Assembly: GCF_017916255.1 (NCBI RefSeq)
Contig: NZ_CP072827.1
Span: 4,179,501-4,243,500, forward strand
Direction: 5' to 3'
DNA from: Streptomyces mobaraensis NBRC 13819 = DSM 40847
GTDB taxonomy: Bacteria; Actinomycetota; Actinomycetes; Streptomycetales; Streptomycetaceae
Length of the DNA: 64,000 nt
The position numbers and the translations under genes were made by a program. The notes under the pieces were generated by a model, which saw nothing but the letters and a program-made list of their open reading frames with translations, ran no database searches and was not told the DNA's origin. Position 1 is the first letter of the stretch; every line of letters begins with the position of its first letter. Below are positions 45,332-55,415 of this stretch, piece after piece.

Positions 45332-45727
45332 GTGGTTCGACGCCTCGGTGATCTGGAAGACGCCGTCATGACGCGCGTGTGGGAGTGGAACCGGCCGGTC
45401 ACTGTTCGAGAAGTCCTCGAAGACCTTCAGCAGGAACGGTCGATCGCCTACACCACCGTCATGACCGTAATGGACAACCTGTATCAGAAGGGCTGGCTGC
45501 GCCGGGAAGCCGAAGGCCGGGCCTATCGATATGAGGCGGTGTCCAACCGGGCCGCCTACTCGGCCGCACTGATGAACGAAGCCTGGTCCGTGAGTGACAA
45601 CCCCGCGGCCGCTCTCGTCGCCTTCTTCGGCATGATGTCGGCCGAACAACGGGAAGCCCTCCGGGACGCGATCCGCGTCGTCCAACTCGGTCGGCCCGGC
45701 GAGGAGGAGCCGCCGCCGGGGCGATAG
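45332..45727 (+). CDS. BlaI/MecI-family transcriptional repressor without a BlaR partner
   Basis: A 131-residue winged-helix protein: LGDLEDAVMTRVWEWNRPVT, VREVLEDL, AYTTVMTVMDNLYQKGWLRR and EGRAYRYEAV are BlaI/MecI/CopY signatures. The usual M56 peptidase-type sensor gene is not adjacent. GTG 45332 lies only a few bases after TATTAT (45320-45325), so the transcript may be leaderless. It is followed 9 bases later by an ArgA-like acetyltransferase gene and probably co-transcribed with it. Confidence 0.9.
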   Translation: MVRRLGDLEDAVMTRVWEWNRPVTVREVLEDLQQERSIAYTTVMTVMDNLYQKGWLRREAEGRAYRYEAVSNRAAYSAALMNEAWSVSDNPAAALVAFFGMMSAEQREALRDAIRVVQLGRPGEEEPPPGR

Positions 45728-45736
45728 CGTCCGCTT

Positions 45737-46285
45737 ATGCCCGCAGCTTCCGAACCGGCTTCCGGCCGGCCCGCCCCGGCAAAAGTCCTCACCGTCCGCA
45801 GGGCGCGGACCTCCGATGTGCCCGCCGTGCGCCGGCTCATCAACACCTACGCCCGCGACCGCATCCTCCTCGACAAAGCCACGGTGACCCTTTACGAGGA
45901 CATCCAGGAGTTCTGGGTCGCCGAACGCGACGAAGACGGTACCGTCATCGGATGCGGCGCACTGCACGTGATGTGGGAAGACCTCGCCGAGGTCCGCACG
46001 CTGGCCGTCGACCCCACGGTCAAGGGCGGCGGTGTCGGGCACGCGGTACTCGACAAGCTGCTGCAGACGGCGCGCTGGCTGGGGGTGCGGCGCATTTTCT
46101 GCCTCACCTTCGAAGTCGAGTTCTTCGCCAAGCACGGCTTCGTCGAGATCGGTGAGACCCCGGTGGACGGTGATGTCTACAGCGAGCTGCTGCGCTCCTA
46201 TGACGAGGGTGTTGCCGAGTTCCTGGGTCTCGAACGGGTGAAGCCGAACACCCTTGGCAACAGCCGGATGCTTCTGCATCTGTGA
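45737..46285 (+). CDS. amino-acid N-acetyltransferase (ArgA-like GNAT)
   Basis: A 182-residue GNAT protein of the short actinobacterial N-acetylglutamate synthase type (like mycobacterial ArgA). The acetyl-CoA loop is VDPTVKGGGVGHAVL, with LAEVRTLAVD and RIFCLTFEVEFFAKHGFVEIG typical of the group. It would acetylate glutamate or glutamine for arginine synthesis, though no arg gene is adjacent. It sits between the BlaI gene and lsr2. Confidence 0.85.
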   Translation: MPAASEPASGRPAPAKVLTVRRARTSDVPAVRRLINTYARDRILLDKATVTLYEDIQEFWVAERDEDGTVIGCGALHVMWEDLAEVRTLAVDPTVKGGGVGHAVLDKLLQTARWLGVRRIFCLTFEVEFFAKHGFVEIGETPVDGDVYSELLRSYDEGVAEFLGLERVKPNTLGNSRMLLHL

Positions 46286-46450
46286 TCGCCGGTCCCTATG
46301 TCCGAATCGCGCCCCTATCGTGCCGTCCTGGAAGCCGTGGTTCCCGTGCGGAAGGGCGACTGAACCTTCCCCGGGGGTTTGTGTTTTTCCGGGAAAGGCG
46401 GTTTGCTATTCCTCCGTAATCCCTTTTCTGCTGATGAAAGGAATCCCCCC

Positions 46451-46789
46451 GTGGCGCAGAAGGTTCAGGTCCTTCTTGTCGACGACCTCGACGGCGGCGA
46501 GGCGGACGAGACGGTGACGTTCGCTCTGGACGGCAAGACGTACGAGATCGACCTCACCACCGCCAACGCCGACAAGCTGCGCGGGCTGCTGGAGCCGTAC
46601 GCCAAGAACGGCCGTCGTACCGGCGGTCGCTCGGCGGGCCGCAGCCGTGGTGGCCGCGCCGCCTCCGCTGGGGCGAGCCAGGACACCGCGAAGATCCGCG
46701 CGTGGGCCAAGGAGAACGGTTACAACGTCAACGACCGGGGCCGTGTCCCCGCCGAGATCCGTGAGGCGTACGAGAAGGCCAACGGCTGA
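46451..46789 (+). CDS. lsr2: Lsr2 nucleoid-associated protein
   Basis: A 112-residue xenogeneic silencer that binds AT-rich DNA. The N-terminal dimerisation domain begins AQKVQVLLVDDLDGGEADET; the C-terminal DNA-binding domain has DTAKIRAWAKENGYNVNDRG with the minor-groove RGR at 96-98. GTG 46451 follows AAAGGAA about 8 bases upstream. The preceding region contains an imperfect 10-bp hairpin (46367-46400). Its last 70 bases overlap the 3' end of the opposite-strand gene. Confidence 0.95.
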   Translation: MAQKVQVLLVDDLDGGEADETVTFALDGKTYEIDLTTANADKLRGLLEPYAKNGRRTGGRSAGRSRGGRAASAGASQDTAKIRAWAKENGYNVNDRGRVPAEIREAYEKANG

Positions 46790-47583
46790 TCCCCCGTCGG
46801 CCCCCTGCGCGACCGTCCGGCGCGCAGCAGCCGGGCTCGGTGGCACTCCGTGGCCGCCGCGCTCACCAGCCGTACGTAATCGGGGGCGAGCCTGCCGCCC
46901 CCGAGGCCGGTCACCGGAAGTGTCGGCTCCAGCTCGCGACCAGGCCGGGGAGGCCGCAACCATACGGCCTCCCGCGGATCGGAAGGGCCCCTTTCCCGGG
47001 GTTTCCCCTCTCCCGGGGTTTCCGGGTATTCCCGGCTTTCCCGGGCCGCGCGGTTTTCGCGGTCCTCATGGGCCACCGGGGCATCCCGGTCCGGTCGGGC
47101 CGTCGCATCGGTTCCCTTGGTCCCACCGGCTCCGTCGGTTCCGCCGGCTCCGCTGGGTCCGCTGGTACGCGACCGGGGAAACCGGGCGCCCACGGGTGCC
47201 GGCGCGGGGATCCGGCCGCCGGAGCCCAGCGCCGTGAGGTCCAGGGCGATGCCGTCCCACTCCAGCCAGCGCAGCAGCTCGGGCAGTTCGTCCGCGCTGC
47301 CCACGGCGGTCAGGAACCACAGCGTCCCGGCCCGCCGGTCGAGCGCCACGGGCCCGGTGGGGCGCACCCGCGCCAGCACCGCCACGCCCGCGTCCGCGGG
47401 GAGGCCCAGGGCGTCGAAGCGCAGCCCGGTCGGCAGCCCGAGCGGTTCGCCGTCGGTCGTGGGCCAGCCGAGCTCGCGCTCGTACCAGCGCCGCCGGCGG
47501 TCCGCCGGGAGGATGCCGGTGAGGTCTTCGGCGACGCCGTCGGTGGCGTCTCCGCGGCGGGGTTTCGGCAGGGCAGGGGCCAT
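46720..47583 (-). CDS. SCO3374-like hypothetical protein overlapping lsr2
   Basis: 287 residues. The start, PALPKPRRGDATDGVAEDLT, and WYERELGWPT, LRWLEWDGIALDL, VWLRPPRPG match a Streptomyces family found between lsr2 and clpC, of unknown function. A Gly/Arg/Glu-rich insertion (about residues 130-205) interrupts it. The reading frame runs 70 bases into lsr2 on the opposite strand before stopping, giving an odd C-terminus. It is divergent from clpC. Confidence 0.7.
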   Translation of the reverse strand: MAPALPKPRRGDATDGVAEDLTGILPADRRRRWYERELGWPTTDGEPLGLPTGLRFDALGLPADAGVAVLARVRPTGPVALDRRAGTLWFLTAVGSADELPELLRWLEWDGIALDLTALGSGGRIPAPAPVGARFPRSRTSGPSGAGGTDGAGGTKGTDATARPDRDAPVAHEDRENRAARESREYPETPGEGKPRERGPSDPREAVWLRPPRPGRELEPTLPVTGLGGGRLAPDYVRLVSAAATECHRARLLRAGRSRRGPTGDQPLAFSYASRISAGTRPRSLTL

Positions 47584-47689
47584 GAACGGTGCAACTGAGC
47601 CGACCCCTTGAGGTTACGCGCTGTCCGTAATTGGGCACTCTCCGTACAGGAGGAGCGGGGCGCACAAGCGCTCCGGGTAGCGCGAGGGT

Positions 47690-47703
47690 GTTCGCCCGTA
47701 GCG
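47690..47703 (+). promoter_or_regulatory. candidate ClgR box 1
   Basis: GTTCGCCCGTAGCG matches GTTCGC-N5-GCG, the ClgR consensus as I recall it for Streptomyces clp promoters. It lies 381 bases before the clpC start. Confidence 0.4.
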
Positions 47704-47844
47704 GAGTGCGCCGGCCCGCGCCGCATGGAGCGTGCGCCCCTGGGGGTAGGGATCCCACCATGGGGAGAGGCGGTACCGCAGGGCTCGAGGCGCGTCCGCC
47801 GGGAAGATCCGGGGGTGCGGCCGGTCCTGCCGGACCAGGGGTGC

Positions 47845-47858
47845 GTTCGCCATCGGCG
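47845..47858 (+). promoter_or_regulatory. candidate ClgR box 2
   Basis: GTTCGCCATCGGCG also matches GTTCGC-N5-GCG, 155 bases after the first and 226 bases before the clpC start. Confidence 0.45.
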
Positions 47859-48083
47859 TAGTGGCGGTGGGCGTATATGCCTGGCCTGCGGGAACATCGT
47901 CTCCCACCATCGGGTTGGAGGAGTTGTCGGCTGTTCGGCAGCAGGTTTCCCCGTCGACGCGGGGGTGATCCGGACGGATGTCGGCAGTTGGAATGAGCTG
48001 TCCCGTCCCGCGGGACTAGCATGCGGAAGGACAGGGAGGGGACCGACCCCTTACTGCCTGACCGCTCTGAGGAGCGATTAACG

Positions 48084-50609
<2,526 letters not shown>

Positions 50610-50647
50610 GGCGGCGCGTAGCGCCTGCTTAACGCCTAGTAGGGCTG

Positions 50648-50683
50648 CCGGCCCCGGGACCGTGTGAACGGTTCCGGGGCCGG
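50648..50683. terminator. bidirectional hairpin between clpC and the NACHT gene
   Basis: A 16-bp stem (50648-50663 with 50668-50683, one G/A mismatch) on a GTGA loop, lying between convergent stops at 50609 and 50689 and followed by GGCTTT. Confidence 0.8.
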
Positions 50684-50688
50684 TGGCT

Positions 50689-53600
50689 TTATGCGGCGGG
50701 CCGGCCGTTGACGGTCAGGCGGTCGCCGAAGCGGTGGGGGTCGAGGACGGTCGGATGGCCCTTGAGGCTTGCGACCTCGATTTCGAGGTCCGGTTCGCCG
50801 AGCAATGCCGAGAGGTCGAGAGCCTGCTCGGCGTCGTCCCGCTCGTCTTCGATGCGAACCTTCCGCAGCTCTGGGAAGCGACGACGAAGATCGGGCGCCA
50901 GGGCGGGTTTGTCCATTACCAGGGTGAGTAACTGGATGCCGGGCAGGCAGTCCCTCTCGTCCAGATCGTCGAGGGTCTTCTCCAGTAGTCCCAGTTCGGT
51001 CAGGTGCGGCCGTTCACGCAGGTGTTGGAGTGCGCGTGACTCTGCCGGTTCCGCGTAGAGGAACAGACCCTTCAAGTTCGGCGGGATCACAAGACTGCCG
51101 AGCCGCAGCGCGTTGGACGAGAACACGGTCAGATGCTCAAGACCGGGCGGCAGGTCCGGGAAACGCCCGTCGTTGTCGGCAAGGTGGTCGAGCGACAGGG
51201 TGCGGAGGCCGACGAGACTCGGAAGCACGGTCAACGCGGTGGAGGGCAAACGGTGGTTGACCAAAACCAGTTCCGCCAGGTTCAGCTCGGCCAGCGCTGA
51301 CAGATCTTTCACCATGGGGCAGTACCGGATCGACAGCTCTTCGATCTCCGGATGGTCACGCAGCAGGTCGAGGTCGGCGAGTGAGTTGTTGCGGCTGAGC
51401 GAGAGCTGTCGCATGGTGCATCCCCGCAGGGCCGTCCGGAGGCTTTCCGTGTCGTAATCCCCGGAGATGAACAGCCTGTCGATGCGACCGAGGCGCGGCA
51501 GGTGGACGAGCTGGGAACGGCGGAAGACGCGCACGCCCATGTCGTCGAATCGCATGCCCGCGAGGACCTCTTCCGCGAACTGCGGCGTGTCCAGATAGGG
51601 CCACGACGCGACGATTTCCGCGCGGACGTCCCGGGCGCCGAGTCGGCCGTAGCGCGCCAGGTGGGAAAGTCCGGCGTCGCCGAGCTGCCTCAGCACCTGT
51701 ACATATCCGACGGCCTCCGCCGAATCCAGGCCCTCCGGCTCGGGAATCACGGCCAGGGCGTCCGGACCCAGCGAGGCCAAGTGGATGACCTCCACATCGG
51801 TGCGGGGAGCGCCCATCGTCCTCAGCCTTTCCCACACCACGTCGTGCAGGCTGTCGTCGAGCGCCCCCGCGCTCATCGCGCACTCCACGGCGAGGGTGCG
51901 CAGTGCGAACTGGGCCTCCCGTTGCCCGGCGGCTTCACCGGCGGCCACGAGCCCCGAGATCACCGCTTCGGTCTCACGGCGGTTGCAGTGCCCGATGACC
52001 AGCCGGATGACGTCCTGCCACTGTTCCTCCGCGGCGTGGTCGAGCAATTCCTTCAGGCAGTCGGAATCCTGGAATTCCTTGGCCGCGAGGAAGTCCTGGA
52101 ACGTCCGGTGGATGAACTGGATGGAATCCGGTGACCGTTCCTGCAAGAGGCCGCTGCGATTCAGCAAATGACCCATCAGGGCGTCTGCCGTGTACGACCT
52201 GACCTGTCGCAGGCTGCGCATGGCCAATTCGATCTGCCGGGCGCCCTGTTTGCGGGTGAGTTCCGTCTGCCGGTTGCGGACGAGCCAGATGGCGATGTGC
52301 TGGAGGAGCTGCTGGGCGTCCTCGGCCTCCAGTTCGATGCCCTCCGGGGCGCCGATGCCCCGGCGGGCGTCGCGGTTGCCGAGGAGCATGGCGAGGGCCG
52401 AGTGGTAGAGGGTCCAGCGGGTGTGCGGGAGGAGTCCGCTGCGGCGGCGGTGGAGGGCGCATATGACGGCGCAGAGGAGAGGGGTGCGGGCGAGGTCGCT
52501 GAGGGTCTTGTTGCGCTGGAACTCGGAGGCGAGCTTGCGTTCCAGGTCGTCCAGTCGGGTGCGTTCCTCGCCGTGCTTGCCCAGGCGCGCCGCGTTGTGC
52601 CAGGCCCTCACGAACTCCTGGATGTCGCCGTCGCTCATCGGCAGCATCCGCAGCTCCTGGAAGTCCTGCCACTCCAGCCAGCCGTCCTCCACGGCGCGCG
52701 GGCGGACGGTGACCAGGCAGCGGGTCAGCGGGTAGCGGCGCAGGAACTCGTCGAGCCACTGGCGGGCGGGTGCGCGGTGCTCGCGGGGGAGTTCGTCCAG
52801 GCCGTCGACCAGGAGCAGGACCCGGTTGGCGTCGAGCATGCGGCCCGCCCAGCCGTCGGGCATGCCGTCCTCCTGGATGGCGATGCCGGGCAGCTGGGCG
52901 GGGGAGGGGCTGGTGATGCCGAGGGCGGCCAGGCGGCGCATGGGGACGACGAAGGGGACGAGCCCGTTCAGGGCGGCCAGCTTCCTCGGCAGGGTCTGGC
53001 ACGCCGCGTGCGAGGCGAGCCACCACACGAGCGTCGTCTTGCCCGCGCCGGCCTCGCCGCGCAGGATCGCGCGCGGGTGCAGCGCCAGCAGGTCCTCGAC
53101 GCGGCGGGGCTCCTGCGGGGCCCGGACGCCGTCCCGGCCCGGGGCGGCCTCCGCCTGGAGGCTGAGGTACGCCGTGTCCAGGTCCCAGCGCCTCTCGTGC
53201 TCGCCCAGATCGTCGAGGCCGAACACCTCCAGCTGCCCGTAGCGGGCCTTGACCGCCTTCGCGTAGCGCGCCTCGAACGCGAAGTCGTCGACGCGCGGGT
53301 GATGCAGCGGGACGGGGGCGGGGGCGTCGGGCCAGTGCTCGGCCAGGGCCGCGGCGAAGCCCGGTTCGCCGAGGATGCGGAACAGGGGGACGGACTCGAT
53401 GGCGGAGTGCTGCCAGCCCTCCCGGTCCTCCGCCACCACGCCGACGAGCAGCGGCCCGGCGTACACCGGGCCGCCGGAGAGGCCCGACCAGGGCGATGTG
53501 CCCGGGCGGGACGGAGCCGGCGGGTGGTGGTCGGTGCGGAGGACGCACCGGCCGCGTATCCGGGCCGCGCCCGGGGTGAGCGTCCCCGGGACCTGGGCGA

Positions 53601-53943
53601 TGTCCAGGTCGCCGAGCGCGGACCGTTCCACGTCCGGGAAGCCCAGGACCTGGCAGCCCGGCACCGGCTCCCGGGTGGAGAGGACGCCCCAGCGCAGCGG
53701 CGGCAGCGCTTCCGCGTCCACCAGCGGGCGGCGGGTCCGGAGCAGGGCCGCGTCGCCGGCGTCGGGAGTGCCGCGCCAGAGGACGTCGCAGGGTGTCGGC
53801 GCGGCGTTGCCCAGGGCGACGGCTTCCACCGGGGTGTCGCCGTCCAGGACGTGCGCGCTGGTCAGGACGAGGTCCGGCGTGAGCAGCACGCCGCTGCCCT
53901 GCCGCGCCCCCAGGACCGCGACGACGCGGTCCTCCGGCGTCAC
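50689..53943 (-). CDS. trypsin-like protease / NACHT NTPase / leucine-rich-repeat protein
   Basis: A 1084-residue STAND-type protein. Residues 1-200: trypsin-like peptidase with His31 (LTSAHV), Asp64 (GDAALL) and Ser156 (GLSGGPV). Residues 215-265: helical linker. Residues 285-480: NACHT with Walker A GEAGAGKTT (296-304) and Walker B LLLVDGLDE (376-384), then TVRPRAV and PLLCAVICALHRR. Residues about 760-1060: leucine-rich repeats (LEHLTVFS, ELSIRYCPM, LRTLSLDHL). No signal peptide, so cytoplasmic. GTG 53943 overlaps the Trypco2 stop by 4 bases. This matches predicted NLR-like conflict systems in which sensing activates NTPase-driven assembly and an N-terminal protease. Immunity is inferred, not shown. 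Confidence 0.9.
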   Translation of the reverse strand: MTPEDRVVAVLGARQGSGVLLTPDLVLTSAHVLDGDTPVEAVALGNAAPTPCDVLWRGTPDAGDAALLRTRRPLVDAEALPPLRWGVLSTREPVPGCQVLGFPDVERSALGDLDIAQVPGTLTPGAARIRGRCVLRTDHHPPAPSRPGTSPWSGLSGGPVYAGPLLVGVVAEDREGWQHSAIESVPLFRILGEPGFAAALAEHWPDAPAPVPLHHPRVDDFAFEARYAKAVKARYGQLEVFGLDDLGEHERRWDLDTAYLSLQAEAAPGRDGVRAPQEPRRVEDLLALHPRAILRGEAGAGKTTLVWWLASHAACQTLPRKLAALNGLVPFVVPMRRLAALGITSPSPAQLPGIAIQEDGMPDGWAGRMLDANRVLLLVDGLDELPREHRAPARQWLDEFLRRYPLTRCLVTVRPRAVEDGWLEWQDFQELRMLPMSDGDIQEFVRAWHNAARLGKHGEERTRLDDLERKLASEFQRNKTLSDLARTPLLCAVICALHRRRSGLLPHTRWTLYHSALAMLLGNRDARRGIGAPEGIELEAEDAQQLLQHIAIWLVRNRQTELTRKQGARQIELAMRSLRQVRSYTADALMGHLLNRSGLLQERSPDSIQFIHRTFQDFLAAKEFQDSDCLKELLDHAAEEQWQDVIRLVIGHCNRRETEAVISGLVAAGEAAGQREAQFALRTLAVECAMSAGALDDSLHDVVWERLRTMGAPRTDVEVIHLASLGPDALAVIPEPEGLDSAEAVGYVQVLRQLGDAGLSHLARYGRLGARDVRAEIVASWPYLDTPQFAEEVLAGMRFDDMGVRVFRRSQLVHLPRLGRIDRLFISGDYDTESLRTALRGCTMRQLSLSRNNSLADLDLLRDHPEIEELSIRYCPMVKDLSALAELNLAELVLVNHRLPSTALTVLPSLVGLRTLSLDHLADNDGRFPDLPPGLEHLTVFSSNALRLGSLVIPPNLKGLFLYAEPAESRALQHLRERPHLTELGLLEKTLDDLDERDCLPGIQLLTLVMDKPALAPDLRRRFPELRKVRIEDERDDAEQALDLSALLGEPDLEIEVASLKGHPTVLDPHRFGDRLTVNGRPAA

Positions 53944-54290
53944 TGCCCCGGCTCCACCGTCCCGAAGTGGGACACCCCGCCCGGCCGCTGGTTGCCGACC
54001 TTCCAGCCGGTGCCGGTGCGCATGTCCTTCGGGGTGAGGGTGAAGGTGACCTTGTGGGTGCGGGAGGAGCCGCGGGTGGCGTCGGTGCCCGCGTCGACGA
54101 CCCAGGCGCGGACCTTGCCGGAGCCCTTGAGCTCGCGGCGCATCTCGATGCCGAACTCCATGGTGATGTCGCCGACCTCGAAGCCCAGGTCCTTGCCCTC
54201 GCCGGTCGCCGCGGCGCTGGTCAGGCCGGTGCGGATGGCCTCGACGGCCTCGGCCAGTTCGATGCCGTCGAAAGGTGATGCGTCGGTCAT
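53940..54290 (-). CDS. Trypco2 (trypsin-co-occurring domain 2) protein
   Basis: A 116-residue small protein with the Trypco2 pattern: DGIELAEAVEAIRTGLTSAA, GKDLGFEVGDITMEFGIEMR, then THKVTFTLTPKD. Such domains were named because they accompany trypsin-like proteases in predicted conflict systems; they may be protease substrates, inhibitors or sensors. The GTGA overlap with the protease-NACHT gene makes the pair one translational unit. ATG 54290 is chosen from the conserved start of the domain. Confidence 0.85.
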   Translation of the reverse strand: MTDASPFDGIELAEAVEAIRTGLTSAAATGEGKDLGFEVGDITMEFGIEMRRELKGSGKVRAWVVDAGTDATRGSSRTHKVTFTLTPKDMRTGTGWKVGNQRPGGVSHFGTVEPGQ

Positions 54291-54634
54291 GTCGTGAGTC
54301 CCCGGGGCGTCGCGGTGCGTGGGCGTTTGCTGACCGGGAGCGTACCGGCGGCCGGGGGGCTTTGGTCCCGAAACGGACGAGTTGGTGGTGCCGCTCCGGT
54401 GACAAGGCACACAGGCCAATTCGGGAGTACTACGCGCTTTAGCAGGAAAGAAGGCTCCGGAATTGCGGGAAGCGTGCCCGGTATTCCGGGGGATGGGGGG
54501 CCGGACGACTTTTCGGTTTCTACTAGGGGTGGTCGTAGAAAGGCCACTTGGAGCGGTTGGGAAGCGGCGGCTATCAAGGTAGGGCGATCCCGGTCCGCAG
54601 CCGGGATCGATTCCTGTCCTGGAGGTTTTTCTTT
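54291..54634. promoter_or_regulatory. divergent region between the Trypco2 operon and the M23 peptidase gene
   Basis: No gene. On the right it has TTTCTAC/GTAGAAA arms (54517-54523 and 54535-54541), a candidate promoter TTGGAG-18 bp-TATCAA (54548-54577), and a 9-bp stem CGATCCCGG/CCGGGATCG (54585-54609) just before GGAGG (54621-54625). On the left, TACGCT on the minus strand (54344-54339) could be the -10 of the Trypco2 operon. Confidence 0.45.
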
Positions 54635-55351
54635 ATGTCGAAGCGCAACGTTTTCCGTACCCGCCGCACCGCCACCACTCTGGCCGTCGGCCTGGGCGCG
54701 TCGCTGGCACTGGGTGCGGGCGTGGCGCTGGCCGCGGAGCCCGTCGTCCACGGGGTCTCCGTGCTGTCCGCCGACTCCGCGACCGCCTTCGGCGAGTCGC
54801 TGAAGGCGCAGGCCGAGACGCAGAAGAAGGTCGCCGACAAGGAGCGCGCCGAGAAGGCCGCCAAGGCCGAGCAGGCCAAGCGCGCGGCCGACAAGGAGCG
54901 GGCCGACCGGTCCCAGGTCCGGAACCTGGCCGATGCCTGGGTGAAGCCGGTGGACGAGTACGTCATCGGTCAGCCGTTCGGCAAGGACGGCAACATGTGG
55001 GCCAACAAGCACAGCGGCCAGGACCTGGTCGTGCCCAGCGGCACCGCCGTGAAGGCCGTGCACAAGGGTGTCGTGGTGAAGGCCGGTGCGAACGGCGGCG
55101 GTGACGGTGCCGCGTACGGCAACGCCATCGTGATCAAGCATGACGACAACACGTACTCCCAGTACGCGCACCTGTCGTCCGTCGCCGTCCAGGTCGGCCA
55201 GAGCGTGACCGCCGGCCAGCAGATCGGCCTGTCCGGCTCCACCGGCAACTCGTCCGGTCCGCACCTGCACTTCGAGATCCGGACGACCCCGAACTACGGC
55301 TCCTCCGTCGAGCCGCTCGGCTTCCTGAGCGGCCACGGCGAGAAGCTCTGA
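54635..55351 (+). CDS. secreted M23-family peptidoglycan endopeptidase
   Basis: A 238-residue exported LytM-type metallopeptidase that cuts peptide cross-links in peptidoglycan. The signal peptide is residues 1-33 (cleavage near ALAAEP). A short Lys/Glu/Ala coiled coil (about 58-97) precedes the catalytic domain with zinc/active-site motifs HSGQDLVVP, HLSSV and GPHLHFEIR. ATG 54635 follows GGAGG by 9 bases. Its leader has strong hairpins. A terminator follows. Confidence 0.93.
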   Translation: MSKRNVFRTRRTATTLAVGLGASLALGAGVALAAEPVVHGVSVLSADSATAFGESLKAQAETQKKVADKERAEKAAKAEQAKRAADKERADRSQVRNLADAWVKPVDEYVIGQPFGKDGNMWANKHSGQDLVVPSGTAVKAVHKGVVVKAGANGGGDGAAYGNAIVIKHDDNTYSQYAHLSSVAVQVGQSVTAGQQIGLSGSTGNSSGPHLHFEIRTTPNYGSSVEPLGFLSGHGEKL

Positions 55352-55371
55352 CGGACGGCGCGACGCCGACG

Positions 55372-55404
55372 GGCGGGGAACCCCACTTCACGGGGTTCCC
55401 CGCC
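55372..55404. terminator. hairpin after the M23 peptidase gene
   Basis: GGCGGGGAACCCC (55372-55384) pairs perfectly with GGGGTTCCCCGCC (55392-55404) and is followed by CTTTCC, between two convergent stops. Confidence 0.85.
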
Positions 55405-55415
55405 CTTTCCGCGTG

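Larger units (their letters stand above)
47584..48083. promoter_or_regulatory. 500-base divergent region upstream of clpC
   Basis: No gene is visible. It contains two matches to a ClgR-like site (47690-47703 and 47845-47858) and, just before clpC, the perfect palindrome GTCCCGCGGGAC (48005-48016) abutting TAGCAT (48017-48022), a plausible -10 hexamer. Confidence 0.5.

Noticed and set aside
54400..54634. A ydaO-type c-di-AMP riboswitch before the M23 peptidase
   Set aside because: The region has hairpins but I could not match the conserved ydaO core or its pseudoknot. Reported as an unassigned structured leader.
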